Below are positions 1 through 9,700 of a stretch of DNA of 26,906 bases, piece by piece; the stretch's first letter is position 1, and each line of letters opens with the position of its first letter. The notes beneath the pieces were generated by a model, which was not told the origin of the DNA, made no database searches, and was given only the letters and a program-made list of their open reading frames with translations. The translations under genes were made by a program, and so were the position numbers. Source of the stretch: Acidobacteriota bacterium (GTDB lineage Bacteria > Acidobacteriota > Vicinamibacteria > Vicinamibacterales > 2-12-FULL-66-21); assembly GCA_013362195.1 (NCBI GenBank), contig JABFWM010000222.1, forward strand, positions 1 to 26,906. Direction: 5' to 3'.

Positions 1-1
1 C

Positions 2-184
2 GCGCTGCAGCAGACGTCCACCGGGTCGCGTCTCATCCGTATCGTGCTTCGCAACGCCGAGACGGTACGGCGGGTCGAGATTCTCGTCGCCTCGCTGCCG
101 CCCGCGACCGCGGGCACGGTTGCGGGCGAATCATTTTTCTATCTCGCGGACGGCGGCGCGATCCGGCACGTGCCGTTGCGCTGA
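2..184 (+). CDS. C-terminal fragment of an unidentified protein (5' end outside window)
   Basis: An open frame enters from the left edge and ends at TGA 182-184, giving 60 visible residues. Codon use is GC-rich and regular, like the genes downstream. The last residues (ESFFYLADGGAIRHVPLR) look like the closing strand of a beta-propeller or a similar repeated beta fold, but this is only an impression and I assign no function. About 45 nt after the stop there is an 8-bp hairpin (231-252) that could end its transcript. Confidence 0.55.
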   Translation, partial: ALQQTSTGSRLIRIVLRNAETVRRVEILVASLPPATAGTVAGESFFYLADGGAIRHVPLR

Positions 185-230
185 ACCTGCCGGCGCCTCC
201 GGGCGGCGAATGCGGCGACCGCAGGCCGGA

Positions 231-252
231 CGGCGGGTATTCACACCCGCCG
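231..252 (+). terminator. Hairpin after the first partial gene, possible terminator
   Basis: CGGCGGGT (231-238) pairs perfectly with ACCCGCCG (245-252) around a 6-nt loop. It lies between the stop at 184 and the GTPase start at 292. There is no T run, so an intrinsic terminator is only one reading; it could also be a leader hairpin of the GTPase mRNA. Confidence 0.35.
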
Positions 253-291
253 GGGTGGCATTCTGCGTGCAACTCTCGGGGCGTGTCGCTG

Positions 292-2034
292 ATGGGCATC
301 CTCGCACCAGCCGAGCAGGACGTCGTCCGCGAAGAACGCCGCATTCTCAACGACCTTCGCGCGAGCCTCATCCGTTTTGGCGCGAGCGACGAAAATCTCG
401 AGCCGCTCGAGCGATCCATCGATCAGCTCGACGAGCTGTTCCTCCTGGTGGTCGTCGGCGAGTTCAACGCGGGCAAGAGCGCCTTCATCAATGCGCTCGC
501 CGGCGAGCAGGTGATGGAGGAGGGCGTCACGCCGACGACGGCACAGGTGACGCTGCTGCGCTACGGTTCCGAGCGATCGTCGCAGCACCTCGAGCCACAG
601 CTGCTCGCGGTCAGCGCGCCGGCCGACCTGCTGCGCGAAATCCACATCGTCGATACGCCGGGCACGAACGCCGTCATCCGCGAGCACGAGCGCATCACCG
701 CCGGGTTCGTCCCGCGCGCCGACCTCGTGCTCTTCGTCACGTCGGCGGATCGGCCGTTCACCGAAACCGAGCGGACGTTCCTCGAACAGATCCGCGACTG
801 GGGCAAGAAGGTCGTCATCGTCATCAACAAGATCGACATTCTCGCCGGCCAGCGCGAGCTCGCCGAGGTGCAGTCGTACGTGACCGACAACGCGCGGCGG
901 CTGCTCGGCGTCACGCCCGAGATCTTTGGCGTCAGCGCGCGGGCGGCGTTCCGCGCGAAGAACGGGGAGCCGCAGCTCTGGCCGCAGAGCGGGTTCGACG
1001 CGCTCGAGCGCTACATCCGATCGACGCTCGATCAATCCGCACGGACGCGGCTGAAGCTGCTGAATCCGATTGGCGTCGGCAGCGCGTTGCTCGAACGCTA
1101 CCCGACCGCGACGCGCGATCGCCTCGCGCTGCTGCAGGAGGACTTCGCGCTGCTCGAAGACGTCGAAGGGCAGTTGACGATCTACGGGAAGGACATGGCG
1201 CGTGAGTTCGAAGGGCGGATGGCCTCGGTCGACAACGTGCTGCTCGAGATGGAACGCCGGGGCCAGGACTTCTTCGACGACACCATGCGCATCGGCCGGA
1301 TGTTCGACCTGCTGAACCGGGCGCGCGTGCAGGAGGGGTTCGAGCGCCAGGTGATCGCCGACGCGCCGCAGCAGATCGAGAAGCGCGTCAACGATCTCGT
1401 CGACTGGCTGGTCGAATCCGACTTCCGGCAGTGGCAGCGGATCTCGCGGCACCTGTCGGATCGCCGCCGCGAATTCCGCGAGCGGATTGTCGGCGAGCAG
1501 GGCGATCCCGAGGCGCGGCCGTTTCACGACGAGCGGCGCCGGCTGGTCGACTCCGTCGGCACCGCCGCGCAGCGTGTGGTCGAGACCTACGATCGCCGCC
1601 GGGAAGCCAGCGAGCTCGCCGACGGCGCCCGTAATGCCGTGGCCGCCGCCGCGGCCGCCGGCGCCGGCGCGGTCGGCCTCGGGACGCTCGTCACCATCGC
1701 GGCGAGCACCGCGGCGGCCGACGTGACGGGGATCATTCTCGCGAGCGTGATTGCGGCGCTGGGATTCTTCATCATCCCGGCGAAGCGGAGTCATGCCAAG
1801 GCGGAGATGCGCCGCAAGATTGCCGACGTGCGCGCCCGCCTCTCGGCGGCGCTGCGCAAGCAGTTCCAGGAAGAGATCGTGCGCAGCGGCAGCCGCATGC
1901 AGGAGAGCGTCGGACCCTACAGCCGCTTCGTACGGGGCGAAGGCGAGAAGCTGCACGAGACCGACGCGCGTCTGCGGCAGCTTGCCGCGGATCTCCAGCG
2001 GGTCCGCGAGCGTGTCGACGCGCTCGCGGCTTGA
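292..2034 (+). CDS. Dynamin-like GTPase with C-terminal membrane segment
   Basis: Predicted large GTPase of the bacterial dynamin-like/GTP-binding superfamily, 580 residues. Counting from the ATG at 292, the G1 P-loop GEFNAGKS is at residues 56-63, the G2-like threonines VTPTT at 79-83, G3 DTPG at 121-124 and G4 NKID at 179-182. A long charged helical region follows, then an alanine/glycine-rich hydrophobic stretch at about 449-497 (two closely spaced membrane helices or a membrane paddle) and a basic helical tail. The family binds and remodels membranes in a nucleotide-dependent way; a role in envelope maintenance is inferred. The GTG at 283 is in frame, but GGGG at 278-281 is well spaced only for the ATG at 292, which I prefer. 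No partner dynamin gene is adjacent, unlike paired bacterial dynamins. Confidence 0.88.
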   Translation: MGILAPAEQDVVREERRILNDLRASLIRFGASDENLEPLERSIDQLDELFLLVVVGEFNAGKSAFINALAGEQVMEEGVTPTTAQVTLLRYGSERSSQHLEPQLLAVSAPADLLREIHIVDTPGTNAVIREHERITAGFVPRADLVLFVTSADRPFTETERTFLEQIRDWGKKVVIVINKIDILAGQRELAEVQSYVTDNARRLLGVTPEIFGVSARAAFRAKNGEPQLWPQSGFDALERYIRSTLDQSARTRLKLLNPIGVGSALLERYPTATRDRLALLQEDFALLEDVEGQLTIYGKDMAREFEGRMASVDNVLLEMERRGQDFFDDTMRIGRMFDLLNRARVQEGFERQVIADAPQQIEKRVNDLVDWLVESDFRQWQRISRHLSDRRREFRERIVGEQGDPEARPFHDERRRLVDSVGTAAQRVVETYDRRREASELADGARNAVAAAAAAGAGAVGLGTLVTIAASTAAADVTGIILASVIAALGFFIIPAKRSHAKAEMRRKIADVRARLSAALRKQFQEEIVRSGSRMQESVGPYSRFVRGEGEKLHETDARLRQLAADLQRVRERVDALAA

Positions 2035-2213
2035 GCGCGCCGAACAGCGCGCGGAACTCGTCGGCGGTCCGTACCTTGCCGTCCGGCGCCATAATCAAAT
2101 CCAGTTCGAGCGACCGAAGCCGACGTTGCGACGTGTCGCGGTATGCGTCACGACCAATCAGGAGGCGGTACGCGGCAGGCAGTAGTCCTGCGCGTGTAAT
2201 CGGACGATACGGA

Positions 2214-2271
2214 TCTGTTGTTGTCTGTGTTTGTCTGTGTTCGTCTGTGGTTTGTCTGTGTTCGTCTCTGG
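2214..2271. repeat. Tandem TCTGTG-type microsatellite, 21-nt unit
   Basis: Two adjacent 21-nt units (2229-2249 and 2250-2270) of GTTTGTCTGTGTTCGTCTGTG type differ at one base, preceded by a partial unit from about 2214. The tract is T/G-rich on the plus strand, in contrast to the surrounding GC-rich DNA. It ends 11 nt before the ATG of the flavin oxidoreductase and so occupies its 5' untranslated region. Nearby bases 2165-2205 (CTGCC/CGCC-type short units on the minus strand) look similarly low in complexity. Confidence 0.8.
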
Positions 2272-2281
2272 CCGAGTTCGT

Positions 2282-3361
2282 ATGTCCGTACTCTTCTCGA
2301 AGCTCACGATTCGCGATGTCACGCTGAGGAACCGGGTTCTCGTGTCGCCGATGTGCATGTACTCGAGCGACGACGGGTTCGCGAATGACTGGCACATGGT
2401 GCATCTCGGCAGCCGGGCCGTCGGCGGCGCTGCCGCGGTAATCACGGAAGCGACGGCCGTGACCGCCGACGGGCGGATCAGTCCGCAGGATCTCGGCATC
2501 TGGCAGGACGCGCACGTCGAGCCGCTCGCGCGGATCTTCCGCTTCATCGCACAGCAGGGCGCCGTGCCCGGCATGCAGCTCGCGCATGCGGGACGCAAGG
2601 CCAGCACCGCCCGTCCGTGGGAGGGCGGCGGACCGGTCGCGGTCGCGGAAGGCGGGTGGACCCCGATTCATGCGCCGAGCGCGATCCCGTTCACGCCCGG
2701 CTGGCAGACGCCGCGCGCCATGACCGACGAGGACATCGCGTCGGTGATCGATGCCTTTCGCGCCGCGGCGACGCGCTTGCTGGCGGCAGGCGGGCGCATC
2801 GTCGAACTGCACGCGGCGCATGGCTACCTGCTGCACGAATTCCTCTCGCCGCTCACCAATCACCGGACCGACCGCTACGGCGGTTCGTTCGACAACCGGA
2901 TCCGCCTGGTGCTCGACACCACCGATGCCGTCCGCGCCGTCTGGCCCGAGCGGCTGCCCCTCTGCGTCCGGATCTCGGCGACCGATTGGGTCGAGGACGG
3001 CTGGTCGATCGACGAGTCGATTGCGCTCGCGCGTCGCCTGAAGGATCGCGGCGCCGACGTGATCGACTGCTCCTCGGGCGGCACCGTGCCGCACGCGCAG
3101 ATTCACCTCGGTCCCGGGTATCAGGTGCCGTTCGCCGAGCGCATCCGGCGCGAAGCCGGCATCATGACCGCGGCGGTCGGCATGATTACCGGCGCTGCGC
3201 AGGCCGAGCAGGTTCTTCATCTCGGGCAGGCTGACGCGGTGGTGCTCGCCCGGCAGTTGCTGCGCGATCCGTACTGGCCGATGCACGCGGCGATGGAGTT
3301 GAACGAGGACGTGGAGCCGCCGGTCCAGTACTCGAGGGCCTTTCCACGGCCGCGCGCGTAG
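2282..3361 (+). CDS. NADH:flavin oxidoreductase, Old Yellow Enzyme family, YqjM class
   Basis: FMN-dependent ene-reductase of 359 residues that would reduce activated C=C bonds (enones, nitro compounds, maleimides) with NAD(P)H in the cytoplasm. It has the YqjM-class signature: SPMCMYS with Cys25 and Tyr27 near the flavin, QLAHAGRK at 99-105, the substrate-binding pair His177/His180 in HAAH, and HRTDRYGGSFDNR at 194-206. The C-terminal phosphate-binding part (VGMITGAAQAE...ADAVVLARQLLRDPYWP) is complete. The frame is open upstream, but a start before 2282 would translate the microsatellite; the ATG at 2282 gives the conserved N-terminus. No clear Shine-Dalgarno sequence is seen because the repeat lies there. 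It stands alone, with 81 nt to the next gene, so its physiological substrate cannot be inferred. Confidence 0.93.
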   Translation: MSVLFSKLTIRDVTLRNRVLVSPMCMYSSDDGFANDWHMVHLGSRAVGGAAAVITEATAVTADGRISPQDLGIWQDAHVEPLARIFRFIAQQGAVPGMQLAHAGRKASTARPWEGGGPVAVAEGGWTPIHAPSAIPFTPGWQTPRAMTDEDIASVIDAFRAAATRLLAAGGRIVELHAAHGYLLHEFLSPLTNHRTDRYGGSFDNRIRLVLDTTDAVRAVWPERLPLCVRISATDWVEDGWSIDESIALARRLKDRGADVIDCSSGGTVPHAQIHLGPGYQVPFAERIRREAGIMTAAVGMITGAAQAEQVLHLGQADAVVLARQLLRDPYWPMHAAMELNEDVEPPVQYSRAFPRPRA

Positions 3362-3371
3362 CCGCAGACGC

Positions 3372-3379
3372 TGTATACT
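3372..3379 (+). promoter_or_regulatory. Possible -10 element upstream of addBA
   Basis: TGTATACT is an AT-rich island in GC-rich DNA, 64 nt before the addB ATG. TATACT resembles a sigma-70 -10 box preceded directly by TG. I see no convincing -35 box at 16-18 nt. A 6-bp hairpin, GCCGCG (3390-3395) with CGCGGC (3399-3404), follows in the presumed leader. Confidence 0.3.
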
Positions 3380-3442
3380 CGTTGCAATGGCCGCGTGGCG
3401 CGGCTGTCACGGAGACCCGGCACGGCGTCCGGGAGGGACCGC

Positions 3443-6400
3443 ATGATCCGCCTGATCGAATCTTCCTCCACAGCTCTGCGCCTGGCCCAGGCGCGCGGGT
3501 TCGTCGACGCGCACGCGCGGCAGGGCGACGTGTTGATCGTCGCGGCGTCGCGCGGTGCCGCCGACGATCTCGCGCGTGACGTCGCCGTCCGCGCCGGCGC
3601 CGCGATCGGGCTGCACCGATTCAGCTTCACGCAGCTGGCTGCGCGGCTGGCTGCGCCCGTGCTCGCCGACCGGGAGCTCGCCCCCTCCTCGTACCTCGCG
3701 ACGGAGGCGGTCGCGGCCCGGGCGGCGTTCGACGCGACCCGGGATCACGCGCTGTCGTATTTCGGTCCGGTCGCCGCGATGCCCGGCTTTCCTCGTGCGC
3801 TCGCGCGCACGCTGCAGGAGATCCGTCTCGCGAACATCGCGTCCGACCGCCTCGTGACGCTGCCGCTCGGCGGCGGCGATCTCGCACAGCTGCTGGACCG
3901 CTTCGAGGAACAGTTCGCGGCCGCGTCGGCCATCGACCGCGCCACGCTGTTCGAGGCCGCGACCGCCGCGCTCGATGCGGGAGCCGCCGAGCACCCTCCG
4001 GTCGTCCTGCTCGACGTGCCGCTCGATTCGCCCGTCGAGTTCGCATTCGTGCGCGCGTTGATCGCCCGCGCGCCCGACGTGTTGATCACCGTGCCGTTTG
4101 GCGACATTGCCGCGCTGAAACGGCTGGAGTCGATCGGCATCGAGCCGCAGGTGCTCGAAGAGGACGGCGACCGCGATCTGGTCGCGCTGCGGCGCAGCCT
4201 GTTTGCCACACGTCAGCCGCCGCAGCGCGCGGCGCGCGGCGACGTCACCTTCTACTCCGCGCCTGGTGAAGGCCGCGAGTGCGTCGAGATCGCGCGGCGG
4301 ATTCTGCAGGAGGCGCGCGCCGGCGTGCGGTTCGACGAGATGGCCGTGTTCCTGCGCTCGCCCGACCGCTACGTCGCGCTGCTCGAGCACGCCCTCGCGC
4401 GCGCCGGCGTGCCCGCCTTTTTCGATCGCGGCACGCGCCGTCCCGACCCGGCAGGCCGCGCCTTTCTCGCCATCCTGGCCTGCGCGTGCGAGAAGCTCTC
4501 GGCGCGGCGCTTTGCCGAGTATCTGTCGCTCGGACAGGTGCCGACGCTGGACGAGGCATCGCAGCCGCCCGCCTTCGTCCTGCCCGACGACGAGGCACTG
4601 GCCGCGCTGCTCGACTCCTCGGAAGCGGCAACCGCCGCTCCCGGTGACCCACCCGAAGGCGGATCGGTCGACGGCGTCGATGCTTCGACGCCTTCGAGCG
4701 ATGACGTCGCCGTCGTCCACGGCACGTTGCGGGCGCCATGGAAGTGGGAAACGCTCATCGTCGAGTCTGCGGTGATCGGCGGCGATCCCGCGCGCTGGCA
4801 CCGCCGTCTCAACGGCCTGGCCCGCGAGTATCAGGTGCGCCTTGCCGAGGAGCGGAAAGAGGATCCGGATTCACCGAAGGCGGCGCGGCTCGCGCGCGAC
4901 TGGCGCAACCTCGGCCACCTGCGCGCATTCGCGCTGCCGATCGTCGACCTGCTCTCGTCCTGGCCGGCGCGCGCCACCTGGGGCGACTGGCTCGATCGCT
5001 TCGCGGCGCTTGCGCCGATGGTGCTGCGCCGGCCCGAGCGGGTGCAGCGCATGCTCGAGCAACTGCGGCCGATGAGCGCGATCGGGCCGGTGCCGCTCGA
5101 CGAGGCGCGCGGCGTCGTCGCCGACCGTCTCCGCTCGATGGAGATCGATCCGCCGAAGAGCCGCTACGGCCGCGTGTTCGTCGGGAGCCCGCATCAGGCG
5201 CGCGGGCGCGCGTTTCGCGTGGTCTTCGTCGCCGGCCTGGCCGAGCGGATGTTTCCGCAGCGCCCGCACGAAGATCCGATGCTGCTCGATGCCGAGATGC
5301 GCGTGCCGCTCGCCGCCGGGCTGATCGTGCAGGAGGATCGTGCGCGAACCGAACGTCTGCTGCTGCGGCTCGCGGTCGGCGCCGCGACCGAGCGCCTGTG
5401 GCTGTCGTATCCACGGCTCGAGATCGCCGAGTCGCGGCCGCGCGTTCCGAGCTTCTACGCGCTCGACGTGATGCGCGCGATCACCGGGCAGCTGCCGAAG
5501 CACGAGGCGCTGCAGGAATCCGCCGCGGCGGCCGGCGGCGCCGGCCTCGCCTGGCCGGCGCCCGACGATCCGGCGGCGGCGATCGACGATCTCGAGCACG
5601 ACCTGGCCGTGCTGCGGCAGCTGCTGCAGGTCGAGCCGCGTGCCCGCGTCCGCGGCCACGCGCATTACCTGCTCCGGTTGAACGAGGCCCTCAAGCGATC
5701 GGTCAGCGCACGATGGGCGCGGGGCCGCTCGATGTGGACCGTGTACGACGGGATTACGCGCGTCACCGGGATGACGCGGCCGCTGCTCGAGACGCAGCGG
5801 CTGGGCGCGCGGCCGTACTCGCTGTCGGCGCTGCAGAAATTCTCCGCCTGCCCGTATCAGTTCCTGCTCTCGGCGATCTATCGCCTGGAGCCGACCGAAG
5901 AGCCCGAGCCGCTGCAGAAGCTGGACCCGCTCACCCGCGGTTCGATCTTTCACGAGATGCAGGCCACGTTCTTCCGCGCATTGCAGAAAGCAGGACGGCT
6001 GCCGCTCACCGAGCCCGACATGCCGCAGGCGCTGGCGACGCTCGACGCGGTGGTCGGCGAGGTCGCAGCGCGCTATCGCGAGGATCTCGCGCCGGCGATC
6101 GACCGCGTGTGGGAGGACGAAATCGCCGATCTGGCGCGCGATCTCCGGGTGTGGGTGCGGAGGCTGCCGCAGCTCGCCGGCTGGGAGCCGCTGCACTTCG
6201 AGTTCGCGTTCGGGTTGTCGGACGAGGGCCGCGATCCCGCCAGTCTGCCGGATCCGGTGGTCGTCGACGGCCGCTTCAGGCTGCGGGGATCGATTGATCT
6301 CATCGAACGGAAGCAGGCGGCCGCCTCACGCATCCTCCGGATCACCGACCACAAGACCGGACGCAATCGAACGACCTGGAAAACGGTGGTCGGCGGCGGG

Positions 6401-6730
6401 GCCATCCTGCAGCCGGTGCTGTACAGCATGGCGATCGAGCAGGCGCTGGACGCGCCGGTCGAGTCGGGGCGCCTGTTCTATTGCACGTCCGCCGGGGGAT
6501 TCGCGGATCACGAGATTCCGATCAACGACGCGACGCGCCGCGCCGGTCTGGAAGCGCTCGAGATCATCGACCGGGCGATCGAGCTGGGATTCCTTCCCGC
6601 CGCGCCGCAGGATCGTGCGTGCACGTGGTGCGACTTCCGCACCGTCTGCGGCCCCGACGAAGTGCGCCGCGTGGCCGGAAAGCCGCGCGAAAGACTCGGC
6701 GATCTGGACGCGCTGCGGGAGATGCCATGA
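3443..6730 (+). CDS. addB: AddB-like PD-(D/E)XK nuclease subunit of a helicase-nuclease
   Basis: Predicted AddB-type partner (1095 residues) of the AddA helicase encoded immediately downstream; such complexes resect double-strand DNA ends for RecA. The C-terminal nuclease shows Asp952 in GSIDLI and Asp969-x-Lys971 in ITDHKTG. An Fe-S 'iron staple' is indicated by Cys803 (FSACPYQF) together with Cys1060, Cys1063 and Cys1069 (CTWCDFRTVC). The N-terminus is a helicase-like fold with VAASRGAADDLARD where a Walker A motif would be, so it probably does not hydrolyse ATP. The ATG at 3443 is chosen because GGGAGGG lies at 3431-3437; the frame is also open a little upstream. The stop overlaps the addA start (ATGA, 6727-6730), which implies translational coupling. 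Residues about 395-430 are a low-conservation linker with a DNA palindrome (4673-4692). Confidence 0.9.
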   Translation: MIRLIESSSTALRLAQARGFVDAHARQGDVLIVAASRGAADDLARDVAVRAGAAIGLHRFSFTQLAARLAAPVLADRELAPSSYLATEAVAARAAFDATRDHALSYFGPVAAMPGFPRALARTLQEIRLANIASDRLVTLPLGGGDLAQLLDRFEEQFAAASAIDRATLFEAATAALDAGAAEHPPVVLLDVPLDSPVEFAFVRALIARAPDVLITVPFGDIAALKRLESIGIEPQVLEEDGDRDLVALRRSLFATRQPPQRAARGDVTFYSAPGEGRECVEIARRILQEARAGVRFDEMAVFLRSPDRYVALLEHALARAGVPAFFDRGTRRPDPAGRAFLAILACACEKLSARRFAEYLSLGQVPTLDEASQPPAFVLPDDEALAALLDSSEAATAAPGDPPEGGSVDGVDASTPSSDDVAVVHGTLRAPWKWETLIVESAVIGGDPARWHRRLNGLAREYQVRLAEERKEDPDSPKAARLARDWRNLGHLRAFALPIVDLLSSWPARATWGDWLDRFAALAPMVLRRPERVQRMLEQLRPMSAIGPVPLDEARGVVADRLRSMEIDPPKSRYGRVFVGSPHQARGRAFRVVFVAGLAERMFPQRPHEDPMLLDAEMRVPLAAGLIVQEDRARTERLLLRLAVGAATERLWLSYPRLEIAESRPRVPSFYALDVMRAITGQLPKHEALQESAAAAGGAGLAWPAPDDPAAAIDDLEHDLAVLRQLLQVEPRARVRGHAHYLLRLNEALKRSVSARWARGRSMWTVYDGITRVTGMTRPLLETQRLGARPYSLSALQKFSACPYQFLLSAIYRLEPTEEPEPLQKLDPLTRGSIFHEMQATFFRALQKAGRLPLTEPDMPQALATLDAVVGEVAARYREDLAPAIDRVWEDEIADLARDLRVWVRRLPQLAGWEPLHFEFAFGLSDEGRDPASLPDPVVVDGRFRLRGSIDLIERKQAAASRILRITDHKTGRNRTTWKTVVGGGAILQPVLYSMAIEQALDAPVESGRLFYCTSAGGFADHEIPINDATRRAGLEALEIIDRAIELGFLPAAPQDRACTWCDFRTVCGPDEVRRVAGKPRERLGDLDALREMP
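4673..4692. repeat. Perfect 8-bp inverted repeat inside addB linker
   Basis: GGCGTCGA (4673-4680) and TCGACGCC (4685-4692) flank a 4-nt loop. It falls in the stretch encoding a Gly/Ser/Asp-rich linker between two conserved blocks. It may be chance in GC-rich coding DNA or an old palindromic insertion. Confidence 0.4.
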
Positions 6731-9700
6731 CCGCCAAACCCGATCAGGCGGCACGGGACGCGATCGCGGACGCGCTCGACGACACGATCGTCGTCGAAGC
6801 GGCCGCCGGAACGGGCAAGACGACCGAGCTCGTGAACCGCATCGTCCGCATCCTGGCCGCCGGCAAGGCGCAGGTGCAGAACATCGTCGCCGTGACGTTC
6901 ACGGAGAAGGCCGCCGGAGAACTGAAGCTGCGGCTGCGTGAGGCGCTCGATGCGGCACGGCAGTCGGCGGGATCGTCGGAGCCGCTGAACGCCGCGCTGG
7001 CGGGGCTCGAGGAGGCGCACGTCAGCACCATTCACGGGTTCTGTGCCGAGCTGCTGCGGGAGCGTCCGGTGGAGGCGCGCGTGGATCCACTCTTCACGGT
7101 GCTGACCGAACCGCAGGCGGAGCGGCTCTTCGAGGAGGCGTTCGGCGGCTGGCTGCAAGCCGAACTGCACGCGCCGCCCCAAGGGATCCGCCGCGCACTG
7201 CGGCGATCCGTGTGGCAGGGCTACGGCGCCACGCGCGAGGAGACGCCGATCGATCGGCTGCGGCGCGCCGCGTGGGAGCTGGCGCAATGGCGCGACTTCA
7301 CCGGCGCCTGGACGCGCCGTCCCTTCGACCGCGAGGCGGCAATCGACCACGCGATCGACCAGGTGCGCGCGTTCACCGAGCTCAGCGACCATCCGTCGTA
7401 CGCGAAGGATCCGCTGTACCTGGACACGGCGCCCGTGCGGCATCTGAGCGCGGAGATCGCGATGCAGCGGGGCGTCCACCTGAAGGTGGAAGCTACGGGA
7501 TCGTCGAGCGATACCGGCGCCGGATCCCGTAGCTTCCGGCTTCAGCCGGAAGAAAGCGGGGCGGGATCCCGTAGCGTCCGGCTTCAGCCGGAAGAAACCC
7601 GCGACTACGATGGCTGGGAAGCACGCCTCATCGACCTCTCGCGCGACCGCAACTTCTGCCGCGCCCGTCCGGGACGTGGTGCCGGCTATCGACCTGGCGT
7701 CACGCGTGCGCAGGTTCAGAGCGCGCTCGACGCGCTGCGCACGACCCTGGATCAGTTCCGACTGGATGCGGACGCCGATCTCGCGGCCGCGCTGCAACAC
7801 GAGCTGCGGGGCGCCATCGAGCGCTACGAGCACCTGAAAGCGCGCGCGGGCGCGCTCGATTTTCTCGATCTCCTCCTGAAGGCGCGCGACCTGGTCAAGG
7901 GCAACGCCGGCGTTCGCCGCGGGTTCCAGACCCGCTTCACCCACATCTTCGTCGACGAGTTCCAGGACACCGACCCGCTGCAGGCGGAGATTCTGCTGCT
8001 GCTGGCCGCGAGCGATCCCGCCGCCACCGATTGGCGCACCGTCGTGCCGGTGCCCGGTCGGCTGTTCATTGTCGGCGACCCGAAGCAATCGATCTATCGC
8101 TTCCGCCGCGCGGACGTGGGCATCTACCGCGAGGTCTGCCGCCGCCTGGACGAGTGCGGCGCCCGACGAGTACACCTGACCACCAGCTTCCGGAGCGTGC
8201 CTGAGATCCAGAGCTTCGTGAACGCCGCGTTTGCGCCGGTGATGACGGGGGACGAGGCGACGCTGCAGGCCGACTACGTTCCTCTTGCGCCAAGCCGTCC
8301 GCCGCTGAACGGACGTCCCGCGGTCGTCGCCCTGCCGGTGCCGGAGCCCTACGGGTCGCGCAACCTGTCGGCCCTGGCGATCGAGAAGTCGCTGCCGGAC
8401 GCGGTCGGCGCCTTCGTCGAATGGATCGTCAACGACAGCGGCTGGAACGTACGCAGCCGCGACATCTGCATCCTGTTCCGCCGCTTCGTCAGCTTCGCGA
8501 CGGACGTCACCGAGCCGTACGCGCGTGCGCTCGAGGCCCGCGGCGTGCGTCACGTGCTGGTCGGCGGCAAGACCTTCCACGAACGCGAGGAGGTCGAGAC
8601 CATCCGCGCCGCGCTGGCCGCGATCGAATGGCCGGACGACGAGCAGTCGGTGTTTGCGACGCTGCGGGGCGCGCTGTTCGCGATCGGCGACGAGGAGCTG
8701 CTCGAATGGAAGCAGCGCTTCGCCGCCTTCCATCCGTTCCGGATCCCGGAAGCCTTCCGCGGCGGGGCGGGCGCGGAGGTGACGCACCTGCGGCCCATCG
8801 CCGACGCGCTGCAGACCCTCCAGCGGCTGCATCGCCGCCGCAACTACATTCCGGTTGCCGACACGCTGCAGCAGCTGCTCGACGCGACGCGCGCGCACGT
8901 TGGCCTCGTCCTGCGCAGCGCCGGCGAGCAGGCGCTCGCGAACGTGCTTCACGTCGCGGAGCTCGCCCGCCAGTACGAGGTGAACGGCGGCCTCTCGTTC
9001 CGCGGCTTCGTCGACGAGCTGCGCGTCGCCGCCGAGCACGCGCAGGCGGCCGAAGCGCCGATTCTCGAAGAGGGCAGCGACGGCGTCCGCATGATGACCG
9101 TTCACAAGGCGAAGGGACTCGAGTTTCCCGTCGTCATCCTCGCGGACCTGACCTGCAAGCTGTCGCGTCCGGACGCGGGCCGCTGGCTCGATCCCGACGC
9201 CAACGTCTGCGCGTTGAAGCTTGGCGGCTGGGCGCCGATCGATCTCCTGCTGCACGGCGCGGAAGAGGCGGCCCGCGACAAGGCAGAAGCGGAACGTCTC
9301 GCCTACGTGGCGGCCACGCGCGCACGCGACCTGCTGGTGGTGCCAGCGATTGGCGACGGTCCCTACGAGGGCGGCTGGCTCGAGCCGTTGATGACGGCGA
9401 TCTACCCGCCTGAAACCCAGCGGCGCAGCTCTTCTCGCGTGCGAGGCGTTCCCGACTTCACTTCGAAAGACTCGGTGCTCACGCGCCCCGAGGGTGATCC
9501 AGCGACGCCGCGTACGGTGGCGCCCGGGACCTTCCGATTCGAGCCCGCGCCCGAGGACCTGACGACCCGCCCGTCGCGCCTCGCGCGTCGCACGGCCGAC
9601 GGTTATCACGTCACATGGTGGGATCCGCGCGCGCTCAGCCTCGGCGCGGTGTCGTCGTTCGGCCTGCGGCGCGACGATTTGATCGTCAAGGACGGCGACA

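Noticed and set aside
231..252. Hairpin upstream of the GTPase considered as a riboswitch
   Set aside because: A single short stem with no conserved riboswitch core; a terminator or chance is simpler.
7522..7597. Repeats in addA considered as a CRISPR array
   Set aside because: The units are palindromic and only two in direct orientation, with no unique spacers of uniform length, and they are translated within a conserved gene.
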